Shown here one piece after another: positions 29,367 to 39,593 of a stretch of DNA of 64,000 bases. The stretch is taken from assembly GCA_015067665.1 (NCBI GenBank), contig SVLZ01000001.1, positions 1 through 64,000 of the forward strand, read 5' to 3'. The position numbers and the translations under genes are program-made. The first letter of the stretch is position 1. Every line of letters starts with the position of its first letter. The notes under the pieces were generated by a model. It did not search any database. It saw only the letters and a program-made list of their open reading frames with translations, and was not told where the DNA came from. The DNA comes from Oscillospiraceae bacterium. Lineage in GTDB: Bacteria; Bacillota; Clostridia; Oscillospirales; Oscillospiraceae.

Positions 29367-32300
29367 TTACTCCTCTTCCCACTTCCACGCAGCCTTTATA
29401 CGTCTCATTTCCGCTTTCAGACCGGTTCTTCTCAGTCTCTTGCTGCCTTGTACCCAAAGCACAATAAAGGGAACAGACATAAGGCCCATGACCACAGTGG
29501 CGATTCTGGCCACAATCAGAATCTTAGGCGTTATCTGCTTAACAACGGTATTCTCGCCAACACCGTTCATAGCGGCAGAATTGATAATGGTATACAGATT
29601 GTGATGCATAGCCTCTACCAGTGCGTTTACCACAATGGGATCGGGATTTTCACCGCCTACGGTTGCCTTCAGATCGTCGGTTGCATAGGACATCATTGCG
29701 TCAAAGCAAGTGACACCGCCTGCCACGATGGCAGCAGATGCATCACAGTAATCTGTCAGAATATTGTCGGTGATATACATAGCCTTGTTGCCCCACTCAC
29801 CCCGGAGGATGCCGGACATAAGCTTCTGATTGAAGCCGGACCAAGTGGTGCCCCAACGGGTATAGGCAGTCATAATACCACCGCGTCCGTTATTCTCCTC
29901 CAACGCTTTCTGGAAGGCCTTCAGGTAAATTTCACGGGCAGCCTGCTCGCTGAGCCATGCAGCCTGACCCAGGCGGTCCTGCTCGGAGTCATTCAGGGCG
30001 AAGTGCTTGAACACTACGTCAACACCGTTATTCAGAAGTGCAGATACCTCTGCGTATGCCATCTCACCGGCAAGGAAGCCATCCTCGGAGTAGTACTCAA
30101 AGTTACGGCCGCCGTAGGGAGTACGGTGGGTATTGGCACCGGGGCCATAGAGGCAGGAAACGCTTGCATCCAGACAGTCGTATGCGATCATTTCACCGAC
30201 TCTGTACATAAGCTTTGTATTGAAGGTCGCTGTCATCACGTCCTCGGAAGTAAATGCAGTAGCCTCTGCGGACTTACCTTCCATAGTAACGAGACCGCCG
30301 CCGAAGAGAGAGACGGTAAGGCCCTGAGGACCGTTCTCATCACGGGAGCCGGGTGCATTGACGGAGGGAACGGGATGTCTCCAGTGGAAGCAGTCAGAAA
30401 CAGAGATCAGCTCTTCCATAGTCAGGTTTTCAAGAAGCTTGTTCCAAGCAGGATCGTCGTAATCCTTGGCAGCCTTAATGCCGTCCTTATCCTCGTCCAT
30501 ATTGAACATATCGTAAAGGGTCAGGCCGTTCTCTGCGTCCAGAATGGGCATCAGCTTCCATGCCTTGGGATATTCGTAGAAATCCTTGCCAATGCCGGTC
30601 CAGCGGTCAACGGCCAGCTCACCGATCATCTTGTCGATGATCTCAAGCTCAATGTTTTCGCGCCAAGTGCCTTCCCAGTCGTTTCTGGAGAGGAAGGTCA
30701 CTACATCCTTGCCATAGTACAGATTCGGATCTGCATGATCAAGCTGGTTGGTAATCTCAGTGCCATTGAGGGACTTGGAGTAGGTCTCACTGTCAAAGGC
30801 CATATCCCAGCCGTAAACCAGTTCAGCCTTACCCTCTGCATCCATACCGTCAGCAACTGTCTTGCCGTGGGCGGCCAAAACGTTATTCACTGCATCGTGC
30901 GCATCCGTAGCAGCCGTCAGGTAGTAGGTGCCCTCGTCGAGGATATAGGTCTTTGCACCGTAAGCGTCATAGGCAGCCATATCCCGCTCGTCCACCTGAA
31001 TCGTCAGCGTCTCAGATTTACCGGGCGCGAGGACTTCGGTCTTGCCAAAGCCAATAAGCTGAACGGCAGACTTTTCGATCTTATTGTCAATATCATACTG
31101 GGTATAGGGAGAGGAAAGATAAATCTGAACCGTTTCCTTACCGGCCACATCACCGGTATTGGTAACCGTCACAGTAACATTGTAGCACTTCTCACCACTA
31201 CTATTCACACCGGTCTCAACAGTCATATTGCTATACTGGAAGGTAGTGTAGGAAAGGCCATAGCCGAAGGTAAAGGCAACTTCCTTGCCATACTGCGTAG
31301 CATAGTTTCCGGCATTGCCCTGACCCATAACTGCATCAAAATATCTGGTCTCATAGTACTTATAGCCGACATAGATACCTTCCTGGTATACCATGTAGGT
31401 AGAAGCCTGCTCAGGCACCTGACCGTTATAGTTGGCATATTGCATCGCAATGTAATTGTGCATTGCGGGAGAAGAAAGGTTGTCGTAGCAGTAGGTATCT
31501 ACCAAGCTGCCGGAGGGATTTACCTTACCGGCTAAAATATCGGTCACTGCATTGGTGCCGCTGATACCCAAACCACCGACCCACAGGCAGGCATCCACAT
31601 CGTAGTCGTTGAGGAAATCAACCTGCAGCGCATTGGAGGTGTTGATGAGAACGATGATATTACTGATCTTGCCTTCCTTCTTAAGACTATCCGCATAAGC
31701 CATCAAAGCTCTCTCATTGTCGTTAAGAGCAAGGTAGTTAAACTGTGTGATGACACCGTTTCCATCTACATAGCCGGGGAATGCGCAGTCATAGCCTTCA
31801 CCGCCTACACGGGAGAAGGTGATGATCACTGCATCACCGTAAGAAGCGATGGAATCCTTCACATTTGCGGGATAGTTTTTCGGATCGATTTCGGAAATAG
31901 GAGCCTGTCCGCCCAAAGTGGCATTTTCACCGCCGGTGCCGCCTTCAGCCGAATCCTTTTTCAGGTTTGCAGCCTCTTTGCTGTTATACCAGTCCCAAAG
32001 CGTTGCATTTACCGCAAAGCCGCTCTTTTCCAGCGCTGCCTTTAAGTTATCTGCCTTGGATGCGTCCACATTACCGGAACCGGTACCGCCGTAGGTAAGG
32101 TCCACAGAGTTGACGGAAAGGGTAGAAACCTTTGCACCCTGTTTAAGAGGCAGTCCACCCTTGTTGAGAAGCAGGGCTGCGCCCTCCGACTCTACTTCAT
32201 AGCAGAGCGCCTGACCTGCCGCCAGTCTCTCATCCTGAGGAACACCCATACCGGGGTAATAGATAGCGCCCGGATCTCTGTTTTCCAGTTCCCAAAAGCT

Positions 32301-32483
32301 GTTACCGGGAACCAACAGAGAAATCGTGTTATCAAACATACCGAGAACGATGTTCAGCGGGATCATAATAACCGTCAGGATCGCGCAGCACAGCGCCACA
32401 GTCTTCCAAGGGGTAACAAACTTGCGTTTTGCCCTTTTGTAGGCTTTCTTAGCCCATCTGTACTCAGCTTTCATTTCGTCCAT
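29367..32483 (-). CDS. Membrane-anchored GH3-family beta-glucosidase with permuted domain order
   Basis: N-terminal TM; GH3-C-like region (EGAALLLNKGGLPLKQGAKVSTLS), FnIII-like region, then GH3-N barrel (LYGPGANTHRTPYGGRNFEYYSEDGFLAGEMA, VFKHFALND, MYITDN), C-terminal TM. Confidence 0.88.
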   Translation of the reverse strand: MDEMKAEYRWAKKAYKRAKRKFVTPWKTVALCCAILTVIMIPLNIVLGMFDNTISLLVPGNSFWELENRDPGAIYYPGMGVPQDERLAAGQALCYEVESEGAALLLNKGGLPLKQGAKVSTLSVNSVDLTYGGTGSGNVDASKADNLKAALEKSGFAVNATLWDWYNSKEAANLKKDSAEGGTGGENATLGGQAPISEIDPKNYPANVKDSIASYGDAVIITFSRVGGEGYDCAFPGYVDGNGVITQFNYLALNDNERALMAYADSLKKEGKISNIIVLINTSNALQVDFLNDYDVDACLWVGGLGISGTNAVTDILAGKVNPSGSLVDTYCYDNLSSPAMHNYIAMQYANYNGQVPEQASTYMVYQEGIYVGYKYYETRYFDAVMGQGNAGNYATQYGKEVAFTFGYGLSYTTFQYSNMTVETGVNSSGEKCYNVTVTVTNTGDVAGKETVQIYLSSPYTQYDIDNKIEKSAVQLIGFGKTEVLAPGKSETLTIQVDERDMAAYDAYGAKTYILDEGTYYLTAATDAHDAVNNVLAAHGKTVADGMDAEGKAELVYGWDMAFDSETYSKSLNGTEITNQLDHADPNLYYGKDVVTFLSRNDWEGTWRENIELEIIDKMIGELAVDRWTGIGKDFYEYPKAWKLMPILDAENGLTLYDMFNMDEDKDGIKAAKDYDDPAWNKLLENLTMEELISVSDCFHWRHPVPSVNAPGSRDENGPQGLTVSLFGGGLVTMEGKSAEATAFTSEDVMTATFNTKLMYRVGEMIAYDCLDASVSCLYGPGANTHRTPYGGRNFEYYSEDGFLAGEMAYAEVSALLNNGVDVVFKHFALNDSEQDRLGQAAWLSEQAAREIYLKAFQKALEENNGRGGIMTAYTRWGTTWSGFNQKLMSGILRGEWGNKAMYITDNILTDYCDASAAIVAGGVTCFDAMMSYATDDLKATVGGENPDPIVVNALVEAMHHNLYTIINSAAMNGVGENTVVKQITPKILIVARIATVVMGLMSVPFIVLWVQGSKRLRRTGLKAEMRRIKAAWKWEEE

Positions 32484-32820
32484 TGTTCTTCCTCTTTCAT
32501 CGTGTATTCTATTGCATAGTTCTAATAGGAGCCAATCCTACATCAGTAATTTTATCATTCTATTCTCTATTGGTCAACAACATTTTAACCACATTTCACA
32601 CAAATGTGGCAGTAATATTTGTATAAAAACACTGCAGTCTCTGTAACGCAGCGGAAAAACCTATGCCCAGGCGTGATTTTCGCCCATTTTTTGGTATTTA
32701 TTGAATAATAGCAGCGCCGCACCCTCTTTTCCGGTGAAAGGAGCAAACGCAGAAAATACACATCTCACACTTCATCATTTAGCTATATTCTATGGTGCAA
32801 ACAGAGAAATACTCCTAAAT

Positions 32821-32858
32821 TGAAAACCAAGCTGCAATGTGTCGCAGCTTGGTTTTCA
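32821..32858 (-). terminator. Terminator of the rhamnose/aldolase/SIS operon
   Basis: tgaaaaccaagctgc-aatgtgtc-gcagcttggttttca, perfect 15-bp stem ending in a T-rich arm, just after the SIS stop. Confidence 0.75.
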
Positions 32859-32865
32859 TAATGGG

Positions 32866-33513
32866 TCAAATATCAAACAGTTCGTATTCAACCACCGCGC
32901 ACAGCAGATGGTAAACTGCCAGATGATCTTCCTGAATACGATAGGTTTCGCACTGGGGCATAATGAGCGCCAAATCTGCAAGCTGCGCCAAAGCCCCACC
33001 GGTTTTACCGGTCAGGCCGATGGTATGCAGGCCAAGACTATTCGCTGTCATCACCGCAGCAGCCACATTTTTTGCGCCGCCGGAGGTGCTGATGCCGATG
33101 AGAACATCGCCGGGCTTGCCGTAGGCAAGCACCTGCTGGGCATATACAAGCTCCGGATCTACATCGTTTTCAAAGGCAGAAATGGCCGCACTGTGGGTCA
33201 CCAGCGAAATGGTAGGCAGTCCCTGCTGGAGCTTTCCTGCAATTTCTGCGCCCCGATCGCCATACTTTTCTGCCATTTCCTTTTGAAAATCCGCATTTGC
33301 AGGACGTTTCAGCAGAAAGCCCTTGAGAAACTCACCGGCAATATGGTCGCAGTCTGCGCAGCTTCCGCCGTTACCGCAAAGAAGCAACTTGTTGCCACCC
33401 TCGAAAGCGGTGATCAGCGTCTCGCAGGCTTCTAATATCTGCTCTTTAAGAGGCAGCAAATCGCTATGCCGATCAAAAAAGGCATTGATAAAATTCTGTG
33501 TTCTTTCTTTCAT
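32866..33513 (-). CDS. SIS-domain sugar isomerase, GmhA (phosphoheptose isomerase)-like
   Basis: LLLCGNGGSCADCDHIAGEFLKGF, FENDVDPELVYAQQVLAYGKPGDVLIGISTSGGAKNV, QEDHLAVYHLLCAVVE. Confidence 0.85.
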   Translation of the reverse strand: MKERTQNFINAFFDRHSDLLPLKEQILEACETLITAFEGGNKLLLCGNGGSCADCDHIAGEFLKGFLLKRPANADFQKEMAEKYGDRGAEIAGKLQQGLPTISLVTHSAAISAFENDVDPELVYAQQVLAYGKPGDVLIGISTSGGAKNVAAAVMTANSLGLHTIGLTGKTGGALAQLADLALIMPQCETYRIQEDHLAVYHLLCAVVEYELFDI

Positions 33514-33518
33514 TGTCA

Positions 33519-34502
33519 TTACTCCTGTCTGCTGCGCTCGAAATAGTAATCCGCCACGGTCAACGCCGCAATATCGCCTACGGATTCGGTTAATCCGCAA
33601 GGCACTACCTCACAAACCTCACGGGTATATTCCAGCGCCTCCTCCAGAATCACCGCTTCTGCCTCGGGCCAAAGCAGGTCTCTTGCCCGGGTAAAGACAC
33701 TGCCGATGACGATCTTCTCAGGATTGAGCATATCCATCACCATAGAAAGGCCAACACCCAGCATCTGTCCGCATTTAGATATGATCTTCTTAGCAAGGGC
33801 ATCTCCCTCACGGGCGGCAATGCAGACCTTTTCAGCTGTCAGGGCTCCCAAATCTTCCATCGTGGGGCAAATAGCCGGGGCTTTACCCATTTGGATCTCT
33901 TCCATCACATAGCTCTTTGCCAGCTGGGCAATGCCGCCACCGCTGCAAAAGCCTTCGAAAGAACCGGACTTTCCGTAACCAACGGGACCAAAAGGCGCAA
34001 GGCGAATATGTCCCAGCTCCCCTGCTGAATCGCTGGTACCTTCGTAAAGCCGACCGTTCAGAATAAGACCTGCGCCGAGGCCCGTACCAAAGGTCATAAA
34101 GACCATATTCTCCGTGCCCCGACCTGCGCCCATCCGCCACTCTGCCAATGCGCCTGCGTTGGCGTCGTTGCAGAGGAAGGTAGGCAAGCCTGTCTCCTTT
34201 TGGAAATACTCTACGATGGGCACATTGTCCCAACCGATGAGGTTAGGAGGCGACAGCACCAATCCCCTCTTAGAGCTGAGTGGGCCGCCGCAGCTAATGC
34301 CGATGGCTTTGGGCGCTTCCTCGCTTTGGGAAATGCAACTTTTCACATCCTCCAAAAGCTCCGGCAGCACCAGATCGGGCGGTCTTTTTTCCGTCAGCCG
34401 CTTTTGGCACTTATGCAGCACCCGCACATTTCCCTGACCGTCGGAACAGCCAAGAGAGACGGCGCATTTTGTGCCGCCAATATCGATTCCAATATAATTC
34501 AT
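33519..34502 (-). CDS. ROK-family sugar kinase
   Basis: YIGIDIGGTKCAVSLG; FMTFGTGLGAGLILNGRLYEGTSDSAGELGHI; Cys-rich CSGGGI motif region. Confidence 0.9.
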   Translation of the reverse strand: MNYIGIDIGGTKCAVSLGCSDGQGNVRVLHKCQKRLTEKRPPDLVLPELLEDVKSCISQSEEAPKAIGISCGGPLSSKRGLVLSPPNLIGWDNVPIVEYFQKETGLPTFLCNDANAGALAEWRMGAGRGTENMVFMTFGTGLGAGLILNGRLYEGTSDSAGELGHIRLAPFGPVGYGKSGSFEGFCSGGGIAQLAKSYVMEEIQMGKAPAICPTMEDLGALTAEKVCIAAREGDALAKKIISKCGQMLGVGLSMVMDMLNPEKIVIGSVFTRARDLLWPEAEAVILEEALEYTREVCEVVPCGLTESVGDIAALTVADYYFERSRQE

Positions 34503-34514
34503 ACGATCCCTTTC

Positions 34515-35810
34515 TTAATCCACAAGATTGAAGGCCTTTTTCAGGTCCTCCACCTCTTCATCCGTGATGCGGTCCACAGTGCCTAAGGCGCTGGCATTGA
34601 TCAAAGAATGGGCTGTTGCCTCTAAAACCTCCAAGCGGTCAAAGGCCTGCAGCAGGCTGTTGCCGGTGACGACCACACAGTTGTTTTCCACCATCATAGC
34701 AGGATGGGCAGCATCCAGCTCCTTGGAGATCGCTTCCGAGTCATATATCTCGCCGTATGGCAGCTTCTTAATATCCCGCAGAAGGATATAGCTTTCGGGA
34801 ATGGTTCTGGGATCAAAGCCCGCATCTGTAATCGCAAAGGCCATGGCGTGAAGGGGATGCGCCTGCAAAATCGCGCGGATCTCCGGGTGTGTCTTGTAAA
34901 TGATCTCGTGCAAATGGACGGCGCGGGAGGGAGTCTTGCCCAGCTCCTTCATACCGCTCTTTACCCGCACCAGATCATCCTCCTCCAAATAGGCCCGATC
35001 CTGCCCAAAGGGGGTAATGAGGAAGCTGTCGTCAGCCAGGCGCACGGAATAGGTGCCGTGGGTAGCCGTAAACAAGCCCTGACGGTAGGAGCGCTTAATG
35101 AGGGTGATCATATCCCGACGGGCAGACAGCTCCTCGGAAGTAAAAGTGCGGGGAATAAAGTCGTCGAGCTTAGTGTGGTGATTGGTAACTGCAATACGGT
35201 GCTCCTCTTCGTTCAGGCTCTTGATTTTGCCGATACGTGCGGCCTGAATTTCTAAATCTGCGGCAAAATTCAAGGTTTCGAAGCGCTGGAAGGCAGTAAA
35301 CATATCCTGCGCACCAATGCATACACCGTGGTTTTCCAAAATGGCAATATCGCAACCCTCCGCAAATACCGCACCGATCTTATCGCCAAGATCTTCGCTG
35401 CCGGGCACACCGTAAACAGCAATCTTTGCATCTTGGCAAATACGGCGGATAGAGGGAATAAGGTCCAAGTTAGGGATCCGGCTGGCGATGGAAAATGCCA
35501 CCAATGCAGGAGGATGGGCATGGAGCACAGCCTTCAGATCCGGACGCATCTTATAGACAGATGCGTGGAAGGGGAACTCGGAGGAGGGCTTGTGAGGGCC
35601 AACGATGCTGCCATCGGGCTTTACGCAAATAATGTCGTTTCTCGTAAGGGTGCCCTTATCCACACCGGCAGGTGTGATCCAGATATTCCCCTCATTATCC
35701 ATGATCGACAGGTTGCCACCGGAGGTGGTGGTCAGTCCCTTATCATAGATACGCTGCATAAACATGACCAGTTGGTCAGCGGGGTGAATGTAGTTAATGT
35801 TCATATACAC
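34515..35810 (-). CDS. Tandem class II aldolase/adducin-domain protein (two fused domains)
   Basis: Domain 1: TSGGNLS, SSE, HAHPP, ENHG. Domain 2 is homologous (THGTYSV, QAHPL, ENNC) but degenerate. Confidence 0.85.
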   Translation of the reverse strand: MYMNINYIHPADQLVMFMQRIYDKGLTTTSGGNLSIMDNEGNIWITPAGVDKGTLTRNDIICVKPDGSIVGPHKPSSEFPFHASVYKMRPDLKAVLHAHPPALVAFSIASRIPNLDLIPSIRRICQDAKIAVYGVPGSEDLGDKIGAVFAEGCDIAILENHGVCIGAQDMFTAFQRFETLNFAADLEIQAARIGKIKSLNEEEHRIAVTNHHTKLDDFIPRTFTSEELSARRDMITLIKRSYRQGLFTATHGTYSVRLADDSFLITPFGQDRAYLEEDDLVRVKSGMKELGKTPSRAVHLHEIIYKTHPEIRAILQAHPLHAMAFAITDAGFDPRTIPESYILLRDIKKLPYGEIYDSEAISKELDAAHPAMMVENNCVVVTGNSLLQAFDRLEVLEATAHSLINASALGTVDRITDEEVEDLKKAFNLVD

Positions 35811-35877
35811 ACTCCTCTACTTGATATGGAAAGCGGGTTGACGTCCATCGGGGACGTCAACCCATAACCGTTATTAT

Positions 35878-36954
35878 TTATTTCTTACCTGCCAAAGATT
35901 TGCGATACTTTTCGCTTTCCCAGTTGGCAATAAAGTTCTTGGCCGCCTCGCCCATAGTGGACAGAGGATGACCGGCTGCCTTAATGTGACTGATAACAAA
36001 GACAACTGCTGTCAGCGTTTCTGCCAGCACCTGTGCCTTCTTGCCATCCATACGCATCAGCACCTTGCCGGAGTCAGAATAAGCGACACACTGCCCCTCT
36101 TCGACTTCAGCCTTATCCATACCGAATGTGCCGATCAGGAAGACCATTTGGTCGGGGTACAGGGGCTGCTCCAGCAGGAACTGCTCGGTGTATGCGCCGC
36201 CCTTCAGCGCTTCGGTCAAATAAGGTGTATCCGCCTCATAAAGGCCGGGCTCGATCTCACGGATAGAAACCTTGGGGAAGGCATCACCGGTAATGCCGAA
36301 AGCCTTCGCCAGACGCTCGTTGGCATCCGCGTGAAGCTGCAGTACAACATCCGGATCATCGTCGTGAGCGATAATTCCGTGGTTCTGCATAATGATGATG
36401 CTGGGAATCTTGCCGGTTTCTTCCTCTACCCGCTTCATTTCGTTGCGGATGGCAAAGGTCAGGTTTGCACCGGGGTCCACATAAGGAACCATACCCCAGG
36501 AGTAGTCCGCGCCTGCAAATGCAGCGGTGCAGATCTCCTTGCAGTCCACCGCACAAGCTGCCAGGTTTGCATAAACGCTGTGGGTGTGGACAACAAAGGT
36601 CCCCAGAATGGAATGGAAGCCAGCTTCTACAGAGGGACGCAGCTGCTGCAGTCCCTCAATCACCTTAACGGATTCCTTTGCCTTGGTGGAGCCGGCAGTT
36701 TCCACATTTTCGAACTGCTCCGGTTCGCTTGTGAGGTAAAACTCCCGGACTGCCGCACCGTCCAAAACGGCATAAGCGCTGTTGGGGGTAATATCGCTGA
36801 GGCAGAAGCCGGACGCCTTAATGGCCATAAGACCGCCAAAAAGCTTCACAGAAGTGTTGCCGCCACCGCCCTGTACATAGTCAGCTCTCCCGCCGGCAAT
36901 ACCGGAAACGCGGGCAAATTCCTCTAAAAGCTTTGCGTTTTCTTCAAAAAACAT
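35878..36954 (-). CDS. Class II aldolase, rhamnulose-1-phosphate aldolase-type
   Basis: YVQGGGGNTSVKL, HTHSVYANL, QNHGIIAHDDDPD; directly downstream of rhaA. Start at ATG 36954 behind GGAGG. Confidence 0.8.
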   Translation of the reverse strand: MFFEENAKLLEEFARVSGIAGGRADYVQGGGGNTSVKLFGGLMAIKASGFCLSDITPNSAYAVLDGAAVREFYLTSEPEQFENVETAGSTKAKESVKVIEGLQQLRPSVEAGFHSILGTFVVHTHSVYANLAACAVDCKEICTAAFAGADYSWGMVPYVDPGANLTFAIRNEMKRVEEETGKIPSIIIMQNHGIIAHDDDPDVVLQLHADANERLAKAFGITGDAFPKVSIREIEPGLYEADTPYLTEALKGGAYTEQFLLEQPLYPDQMVFLIGTFGMDKAEVEEGQCVAYSDSGKVLMRMDGKKAQVLAETLTAVVFVISHIKAAGHPLSTMGEAAKNFIANWESEKYRKSLAGKK

Positions 36955-36970
36955 CGCTTTTTCCTCCCAA

Positions 36971-38221
36971 TTATACACGCTTTGCGAGAACTTCTTCCTC
37001 GTAAGCCTTTACAGTAGCGAACCACTGGCCGTCTTCAGGTGCGCCGCACTGGCGGCAGTACTCGTTCCAGATTTCACCGAAGGGCATGGTCTTGAGCTCT
37101 TCGGAAATAACCATAATTTCCGTCCAGTTACTCTCATTCTGCATAGCAGTCAGGTCGGGGGTGATGAGGGCCATCAGCAGTGCCTTCTGCACATTGCGGA
37201 AGCCAACGGTCCAAGCGGAAATACGGTTGATGGAAGCATCGAAATAGTCAAGCGCCATCTTTACGCTGCCCTCAAGACCACCGCAACGGACGATCTCCTT
37301 GCACAGCTCCTTGGTCTCGTCATCCAGCAGAACAACATGGTCAGAGTCCCAGCGGATAGGACGGGTGATGTGCAGTGCGATCTCCGGGAAGAAAGCAAGC
37401 AAAGCGGGGATCTTGTCGGAAACCACTTCGGTGGGATGGTAGTGACCGTTATCCATCAGGGGGATGCAGCGATCCTTGTTGACGGCGGCATAGCTGAGGG
37501 AGAATTCCGCAGAGCCGACAGTGTAAGCTTCCACGCCGATGCCGAAGACCTTGCTCTCAACACAGGGCTTGACCTTGTTAAAGTCAAAGGGCTCAGAGAG
37601 GATCTCGTCGATGGCTTCCTTATAGCGAACACGGGGACCCATACGGTCAGCAGGAATGTCCTTAAAGCCGTCACCGGTCCAAATGTTCATAATACAGGGC
37701 TGGCCCAGCTCCTCTGCCAGATAAGTAGAAATGCGGATACAAGCCTTGCCGTGGTCGATCCAGAACTTGCGGATCTCAGGATCGGGGTGAGAAAGGGTCA
37801 GGCCGTTTGCCTTGGGGTGAGAGAAGAAGGTGGGGTTAAAGTCACAGCCGAGGCCACGCTCCTTGCAGAAATCCACCCACTTTTTGAAGTGCTTGGGCTC
37901 TAACTTATCACGGTCTGCCCAGTCGCCGTCCTCAAAGATGGCATAGGAGGCGTGGAGATTCATCTTCTTAGTGCCGGGGCAGAGCTTCAACACCACATCC
38001 AGGTCTGCCATCAGCTCCTCGGGTGTTCTTGCACGGCCGGGATAGTTGCCGGTAGTCTGAATGCCGCCGGTGAGCGGCTTGCTCGGGTCGGTATCAAAAC
38101 CGCGGACATCGTCACCCTGCCAGCAGTGCAGTGCTACGGGAACATTTCTAAGCTTGGCGATGGCAGCATCGGTGTCAACACCCAATGCGGCATATTTGGC
38201 TTTTGCTTCTACGTAACTCAT
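36971..38221 (-). CDS. rhaA: L-rhamnose isomerase
   Basis: VPVALHCWQGDDVRGFD, GGIQTTGNYPGRARTPEELMADLD, KMNLHASYA. Confidence 0.95.
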   Translation of the reverse strand: MSYVEAKAKYAALGVDTDAAIAKLRNVPVALHCWQGDDVRGFDTDPSKPLTGGIQTTGNYPGRARTPEELMADLDVVLKLCPGTKKMNLHASYAIFEDGDWADRDKLEPKHFKKWVDFCKERGLGCDFNPTFFSHPKANGLTLSHPDPEIRKFWIDHGKACIRISTYLAEELGQPCIMNIWTGDGFKDIPADRMGPRVRYKEAIDEILSEPFDFNKVKPCVESKVFGIGVEAYTVGSAEFSLSYAAVNKDRCIPLMDNGHYHPTEVVSDKIPALLAFFPEIALHITRPIRWDSDHVVLLDDETKELCKEIVRCGGLEGSVKMALDYFDASINRISAWTVGFRNVQKALLMALITPDLTAMQNESNWTEIMVISEELKTMPFGEIWNEYCRQCGAPEDGQWFATVKAYEEEVLAKRV

Positions 38222-38223
38222 AA

Positions 38224-39495
38224 TTATTTGACCTCCATTTGAATTTTCAAATTGCCCAGGGCAGTAGCCTCGATGGGCAATGCAACGACTTGTTTACCGG
38301 TGGCAGCTTCAGTCAGTGCATTCAGGAAACCGTTCTTTGCGCCGCCGCCTACGATGTACAGCTTTTCATATTTCTCGCCGGTGTTTGCTTCCAGCTCTTC
38401 AATAGCCTGCTTATAGCTGATCGCCAAGGAGCGGTATGCACAGCGGAAATAATCACCGATCGCTGCAAGGGCATTCCCCGTAGCCGCATCAAATGCCGCC
38501 TTCATACTCTTGGGTGCCAGGAAGTCCTGTGCATTGGCATCGATCAGTGCCTCACATTTGCTTTCTTCCGCCATCTTCACGATCTCCGGGAATTTTACGT
38601 CGGGGCACAGCTCTCTTTGCAGCTCATTTACCAGCCACATGCCCATAATGTTCTTTTGGTAGCGGTTATAACCCACACCGCCCTCATTGGAGTAGTTGGC
38701 CTTTTCGCTGCCGGCATTGGTAATGGGCTTAGGTGTCTTTACACCCAGGAGGCTCCACGTACCGGAGGAAATATAGGGATGATTTCCTTCCATAGGAATG
38801 CCTTCTACCGCAGAGCCGGTGTCGTGGGTTGCGCAAAGCACCACTTTAATGCCTGCATACTCACCGAGAACGGTACCGGGCTGGCTCAGCTTCGGGAACA
38901 GCTGTTTCGGGTAGCCCAAGGCCTCTACGATCTCCATATCAAATTCGCCGGTCTGGGCATTGATCATGCCCATCGTGGTGGCATTGGTGTACTCTCTTGC
39001 CTTCACACCGCACAGCTTCCACAGCAAATATTCCGGCATCATCAGCATATCGGTCACGCCTTCCAGACGGCCGTTTATCTTGTCATCGTAGAGCTGATAG
39101 ACAGTGGTAAAGGGCTGGAACTGACAGCCGGTATGGGCATAGAGTTTGGAAAAAGGTACAATTTCGTGTACCTGCGGAATCACCGCTTCTGTCCGGTTGT
39201 CCCGATAGGCATAAACGGGCATAACCTCTTCCTCACCCCGGAGCAAAACATAGTCCACGCCCCAAGTGTCGATAGACAAGCTCTCGATCTGCGGAAACTC
39301 CGCCTTTGCCTTGTCGATTCCTTCTTTTACGTACCGGGTAAGCCCCTGAATATCCCAAACAAGATGGCCGTCCTGCTCATGGACACCGTTGGGGAAGCGA
39401 AAAACTTCTTTTGTTTCGATGGCGCCATTTTCCATCCAACCCACAATGTGCCGACCGGAGGATGCGCCAATGTCAATTGCTAAATAATAGTGCAT
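38224..39495 (-). CDS. rhaB: Rhamnulokinase
   Basis: YLAIDIGASSGRHIVGWM, FGGY-kinase fold, DTWGVDYVLL, CATHDTGSAVEGIP, GGGAKNGFLNALTE; overlaps the rha operon. Confidence 0.93.
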   Translation of the reverse strand: MHYYLAIDIGASSGRHIVGWMENGAIETKEVFRFPNGVHEQDGHLVWDIQGLTRYVKEGIDKAKAEFPQIESLSIDTWGVDYVLLRGEEEVMPVYAYRDNRTEAVIPQVHEIVPFSKLYAHTGCQFQPFTTVYQLYDDKINGRLEGVTDMLMMPEYLLWKLCGVKAREYTNATTMGMINAQTGEFDMEIVEALGYPKQLFPKLSQPGTVLGEYAGIKVVLCATHDTGSAVEGIPMEGNHPYISSGTWSLLGVKTPKPITNAGSEKANYSNEGGVGYNRYQKNIMGMWLVNELQRELCPDVKFPEIVKMAEESKCEALIDANAQDFLAPKSMKAAFDAATGNALAAIGDYFRCAYRSLAISYKQAIEELEANTGEKYEKLYIVGGGAKNGFLNALTEAATGKQVVALPIEATALGNLKIQMEVK

Positions 39496-39593
39496 AAAAA
39501 GGCCTCCTTTCTCATTATACAGCCATATTACTATGCCTGAAGCAAAAAAAGGAGGTCTTGTATTTTGCAAAAAAGTGTCCTCTCTTGCAAGTT

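Noticed and set aside
29310-31535. 741 aa plus-strand ORF
   Set aside because: Fully antisense to the clearly coding GH3 gene; composition (His/Cys/Ile-rich, no domain or RBS) is typical of shadow frames.
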